Assembly: GCA_000320605.2 (NCBI GenBank)
Contig: KB445801.1
Coordinates: forward strand, 128,397-192,396
From: Gelatoporia subvermispora B
Taxonomy: Eukaryota > Basidiomycota > Agaricomycetes > Polyporales > Gelatoporiaceae
DNA length: 64,000 nucleotides
Reading direction: 5' to 3'
Position 1 is the stretch's first letter; every line of letters begins with the position of its first letter. The position numbers and the translations under genes were made by a program. The notes under the pieces were generated by a model that made no database searches, had not been told where the DNA came from, and was given only the letters and a program-made list of their open reading frames with translations. Below, in pieces: positions 59,460 through 64,000 of the stretch.

Positions 59460-60959
59460 ATGACTTCGACCCAACCTCCTCACGATCCCGCCCTCACACA
59501 TTCTCCCGCTGGGCCAGCCGGCGCACACGCCTCTGCCCCGGCCCCACAGCAGGCACCAGGTGCGCCAGGAGAAGTACCACCCAACGGTATACCAATGGCG
59601 CTGCCTCCAGGGTTGCCACAGGACCAGGTTCTCGCGTTGCTGAAGCATCTCCCTGCGTTTGTGAATAGAGTAAGTCGTCAATATAAGTTATTACCGCACA
59701 ACATGCCTTTGCATGCGCGACCCTCCTGTGCGCGATGCGCATCGCGCCTCACACGTGATCGTTGACAACGGTCACGTTTTGAGCGGCGGGCATCCATCAG
59801 GAACGTGAGCGCAGGCCGGGCGTGCCTCGCATCTCCGGGACGAGTTGTGCCTTCTCGAACATCCATTCAATCGTGAATAACACATCTAACATCGCCACAG
59901 CAAGGCGATCTGAAAGACTCCGTTGCTGCCGAGACACTCTCCAACCTCTCCCAGGCGGCTTTCAATACACACCAGGGTCATCCTCAGTCAATCCCGCACC
60001 CTCATCAGTTCCATGGCATACATCCTCACTTGCAGCACCCGCACGGCATACCTTCCGAGCCCGGTCCCTCCTCGCACCCTCGTGGGCCCCCTAATTTGAA
60101 CCACCTAACCGCCGCTGCGAATGCCCTTCAAGGTGGACCACAGCAGCCTCCCCCAACTTCTGCTGTGCGCAGTGGCAGTGTAGATGGAGGATCGGACGGG
60201 GATGTCAATGGCGACCCTACTTCCGCCGGGACTGATGGAGGTGCTGATGGCGCCGATAAGGGAGGATCCCAGAAGTCTTCTGGTGGCAGGAGGGGTGGAC
60301 GGAATCCAACAATGAGCAACGATGAGTGGACACGCCAACGGAAAGACAATCATGTGCGTATGACCGCCATCCCTGTGCTATCCTCATTTACTAACTCCTA
60401 TCAATAGAAAGAGGTTGAGCGCCGTCGCCGTGGAAACATCAACGAGGGTATCAACGAGCTTGGGCGCATCGTGCCCAGCGGCTCTGGCGAGAAAGCAAAG
60501 GGTGCGATACTATCTCGGGCGGTGCAGTACATCCACCACCTGAAGGAGAACGAGGCGCGCAACATCGAGAAGTGGACACTCGAGAAGCTCCTCATGGACC
60601 AGGCGATGGGCGACCTCCAGGCACAGCTCGAAGAGATGCGACGTATGTGGGAGGAGGAGCGTGTTGCGAGACAGCGCCTTGAGACCGAACTGCAGGTCCT
60701 CCGTGGTATGCAGACCGACCAGCCGGCGGGCGCTCCCCCTACTGCCCCTGCTGCTGCTGCCCCGGCGTCCTCGGCATCTACTGCCTCCGCGACGGCAGAG
60801 CAACCGGCGGAACAGGCTACTCCAGCGCCCGCGTCGGAGGGTCCGAAGGAGAATGGGAAGCGGGAGAGGGAAGAAGGGACATCTCAGGAGAGCGCACCAG
60901 CCGAGGGTGAGCACGCCGCGGAAGGCGAGGATAGGTCAAAGAGGCAACGCACAGATTGA
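59460..60959 (+). CDS. CBF1-like bHLH transcription factor
   Basis: Three exons (59,460-59,669, 59,901-60,353, 60,408-60,959) join in phase to 404 aa. Residues about 1-215 are Pro/Gly/His/Gln-rich and probably disordered. The bHLH starts with RKDNHKEVERRRRGNINEGI, which has the His, Glu and Arg that contact the CANNTG E-box and the Arg favouring CACGTG. Then comes LGRIVPSGSGEKAKGAILS (loop) and a second helix AVQYIHHLKE, followed by a leucine-rich coiled coil for dimerisation and an Ala/Pro/Glu-rich tail with a basic end (RSKRQRTD). The first intron falls after FVNR. The family includes yeast Cbf1, which acts at centromeres and sulphur genes; the exact role in this fungus is not shown. Confidence 0.88.
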
Positions 60960-61898
60960 TGTCGGCGCTCTATGACTGTTGGTCGTATTTTTCGTCTTAG
61001 TCGTGATCCGGGGACGGTGTACGTTGAGTAGCATCGGGTAGGAGGCATACGAGCTCCCGTCATTGTCTTACATTCTTAGCTGTATTTGTTACGATTTGTC
61101 ATTTCTTCTGTCTATGACATTACTTCATGCTCTCATTGTTAGTTTGGGATGGTCCGAACTGGCGACAGGTTGTCCGACCACTGTATAAATGGTGACTTCA
61201 AGGACTTGCAGGCAATCAGGTACACGTCGTGTCTGAATGTCTTTTGGGTGATCGTCGCGGAAATCGCAGGAGGGCTTTCTGCCAATGTATCAAATTTGCT
61301 CATATGCAGGCTGCCAGCTACAGCAATCTCTGCTAGTCCTTTGGCAAATGTCCACGCCAGTAAGAGGAATTAGCAAGAGCCCATGTCCTCGTGTCCAGGG
61401 TGTCTAGACCACTCTTTGCGATGTATGCGTGTCTCGCAAGTTCGAGAATCACTATCATACAGTCCACGGAGCTTGAGCCCAGTGCTGCGTTACAATCATG
61501 CCCATTATTGTTTTAGCATAATCCATGACACTTCCTGTCGGGCATCAGGGCCAAACTAACGTCGCATAATGAATGAAAAAAGTTCTAATAATACTGCACG
61601 CCATCAATTTAGTGCCAGCGAAGACACCTCGATCCAAAAATGGACATCGTTGTTTGAGCACTCCCATGAACGTTTGAACGTTTGATCGCTTGGAAGATGC
61701 GTGCGGACAAAACCGTCGTATGCACAGAAATTGCAGAAAATAAGCATGGACACTCGCTCTACCCAATCGTAACCTTCTCAGACCTCTGTGATCATGCACA
61801 TACAGGATTTACACAATCTGGCCAGTAAAATATATAAGAGCGATACAAATAGCGAGAACAAAATGAAAGATGAACCCCGAAATATGACCCTTTCATCA
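60960..61898. other. Convergent spacer between bHLH and GH79 genes
   Basis: About 940 bp between two 3' ends. No gene, repeat or RNA motif was recognised. Confidence 0.45.
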
Positions 61899-64000
61899 CT
61901 ATCTCAATACCGCAGAAACGGACAATGTCGCAGCGAGCATTGCAGCCAGTACAGCGAGACCGGGCACACCACCAGCCAAATGCATCGCACCGCTGCTGCC
62001 CTTGCTCGTACTGCTGATATTCTTCGTGCGCTGCGAACCGGCGTTGCCGTTGGATGTAGCGAGGACTGAAGAAGGCACAGTGGCAGTATTCATCGTCTTC
62101 GTGACGGCAGTAGTGGGGAAGGTCTGTGTGCTTGACGGCGTGCTCTCCTCGAAGGCGCCGTCGGAGAGGAAGACCAGCGCGAAACCGGGAGCTGGGACTG
62201 TGACAAAACAGGTGTTTGTCGTCTGCTCGCAGCTTACGGTCTGGACGTCCTCGTCGCCTGAGAAGCGGCCATCGACTTCAAATCGGTTTCCCAATGTCTA
62301 CATCATGACGTCGGTTCCTGATTTTAGAATGATATACACGATGGCGGAGGCATACCTGTCCCGCCCATGTGATGTTCTCCTTGACGGAGACAGATTCTGC
62401 AGATAGATACTTTACTTTCAACAAAGCTGGGGTTGCGTTCACTTCGTTCCACTGCATGCCACCGATGGTAATCGTTGTGGTATAGTCACTCTGACCGGTG
62501 GGGTCCGTGATGTAGTTGATAAGAGCGAGCCGGGCAAGCTGTCCATTCTCCCAGATTCCGTAACCTGGTGTGAACTCGTTGTTACTATTCTGGAACAAGT
62601 CGACGACTTGTGAGGTGTTGGAAGTCCCCAGCGCTTCAGCAATCGCCAGCATGCCATAGAATATAGGGCCAACAGTCCATTGCTGGAAGCTAGATTGATT
62701 AGTCTGGGGCGCTACGATCGAGATAAGCAGGTGCTAGTCATGATCCTATCCGAGACTCACGATTGAATGGCTGGAGCAAGCATCATCAGGGCGTATACCA
62801 TGTGACGTTCCTTGGGAACTTACATTGTACGAGACATCCTGACCACCAATATGCAACAAGGCTCCCGAGAAGTTCGCATAGGCCATCTGCAGGCCGTAGT
62901 CGATAAGCCAGAGAGCAGACCCAAAGCTGTCACTGATGCCCGGGAAACCTCCACAAGATGCAGTATTGGTCTCAAACATTAGCAGTGGCTTGCCCGCCTG
63001 TTGGGCCACTGTCGCTGTGTCGGTATAATCGTCCACAATGCTCTTGCCGGCATTATGGGTCAGATAATCAGCGAATATGGTCTGCGGGTCGATGGGGGGT
63101 CCGAATCCAGCTTCCGGGAATGCTGCAGCACAATTGTCATTAGGATAGCTGGGCAACTCTTATCAGAGAAACAATGCATGCGAAATTAGCCTATAACTCA
63201 CCGTTCCACGGACAGATACCCCAGAGCGTCGGTATATGCAGGAATGAAACCTGTATCCCAGATTGACTCTGGCGTCCAGTTGCCTGACAGGCTTGGCGCG
63301 ATCAAGCTGCCCTTGATAGGAATCAGCTGATCATTGTTGACGGCGTCAACGACAACGCCGAAGTCGTCGAAATAATCCGTTTGGTTCCACCAGTTAGGGC
63401 GATGTCCGTGCCTGCCGCCACATTGATTCGATGAATTCGGAACAAAGAGGCGACATACCCTGGGTAAAGATCAGGCTCGTTTCCAACCTGGAAGCCAAGG
63501 ATGTTGTCGCCCAGGATGCTCTCTGCGTACTCCGCTATCTGGAGACGCAGGTGGTTCGTATCGTTGAACGGGATACCTTTCAAACTTGTTCAATCGGCAT
63601 AGCATTGCGAACATACTTTGACTGCATACCTAGATACCACTGGATATTCACCAGAGAAGACACATTGGACATCATATACAGCATTTCCAGCGAGATTAGG
63701 AGTGCAGGAGTTTCGGTCTTAGGGACATTCAGCGATGTGATTGGCTTAGTACAAATGTGTAGTGACGCACTGGGTTGGTAGAGTCTGCCTTGTCCTTCTG
63801 GATCACTCTTCCACCTTCAAGGCTAGGTACAACGGTAGCGGTTTCTTGGGTGTTACCACCAACACGCATATGAACACTTCCAGCCCGCTCCGCCAGGAGG
63901 GAGATGAGATTCAGGAACGGGACTTGAAGATATGTTCTTTTTATCGGGCCAAGTTCTTTCGTCGATATACACTACGGCATGCTTTGAACTCTGCACTCAC
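61899..64000 (-). CDS. GH79 beta-glucuronidase-like enzyme (5' end outside window)
   Basis: A secreted glycosidase of the family that includes fungal beta-glucuronidases and heparanase. It should remove glucuronic acid or 4-O-methyl-glucuronic acid from glycoprotein or hemicellulose side chains. Reading from the window edge: MRVGGNTQET near 63,850; GFQVGNEPDLYPGYVAS with the acid/base Glu codon at 63,476-63,478; LLMFETNTASCGGF with the presumed nucleophile Glu codon at 62,971-62,973; and GALLHIGGQDVSYN. A beta-sandwich C-terminal part follows (TITIGGMQWNEV, VSVKENITWAGQ). The last 60 residues are Ser/Thr-rich and end in a hydrophobic tail (GGVPGLAVLAAMLAATLSVS), which suggests a GPI anchor or membrane attachment. 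Several short introns. The signal peptide and first exons lie beyond 64,000. Confidence 0.88.

Noticed and set aside
1..64000. CRISPR arrays, prophage or bacterial operons
   Set aside because: No regularly spaced repeats and no ribosome-binding-site-led gene strings; the introns and gene families are fungal.

Overview
The window looks like nuclear DNA of a filamentous basidiomycete, most likely a wood-decaying Agaricomycete. The signs are many short GT-AG introns, tandem oxalate decarboxylases, a GH79 beta-glucuronidase, an AKR1-type palmitoyltransferase, and lineage-style F-box-like families. I saw no tRNA, rRNA or CRISPR array. All family calls are by eye from sequence motifs.

Positions 1-43,000 are accessory and fast-changing. 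The main feature is a two-gene divergent module present three times. One gene, here called K, has seven exons and encodes an unknown N-terminal domain, then a HAD-like (haloacid dehalogenase) domain, then a casein-kinase-1-like kinase. Its partner, here called P, has three exons, faces away from K across about 0.9-1.2 kb, and encodes a small protein of no family I can name. The copies are K1/P1 (337-5189), K2/P2 (8375-14074) and P3/K3 (34262-39023). Intron phases match in all copies and several exon lengths are identical. K1 and P2 are broken; K2, K3, P1 and P3 look intact. Around the modules lies an array of F-box/LRR-like paralogues at 6.6, 15.4, 16.8-22.6, 23.3 and 25.2 kb, of which only the 23.3 kb copy is intact. 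The 16.8 kb copy is split by a complete Ty1/Copia retrotransposon with two 204-bp LTRs, a perfect 5-bp target duplication and one open 1366-codon polyprotein.

An Agaricomycete protein of unknown function (28,622-32,323, with an unusually long first intron) sits between the F-box array and module 3. A flavin monooxygenase-like gene (40,735-43,013) follows module 3.

Positions 43,000-64,000 are conventional and gene-dense: AKR1 palmitoyltransferase (minus), a serine-rich unknown protein (plus), two tandem secreted bicupin oxalate decarboxylases (minus), translation elongation factor 1B-gamma (plus), a CBF1-like bHLH regulator (plus), and a GH79 glycosidase (minus) whose 5' end lies beyond the window. 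The oxalate decarboxylase pair and the GH79 enzyme suit a wood-rotting life; the other genes are housekeeping or regulatory.
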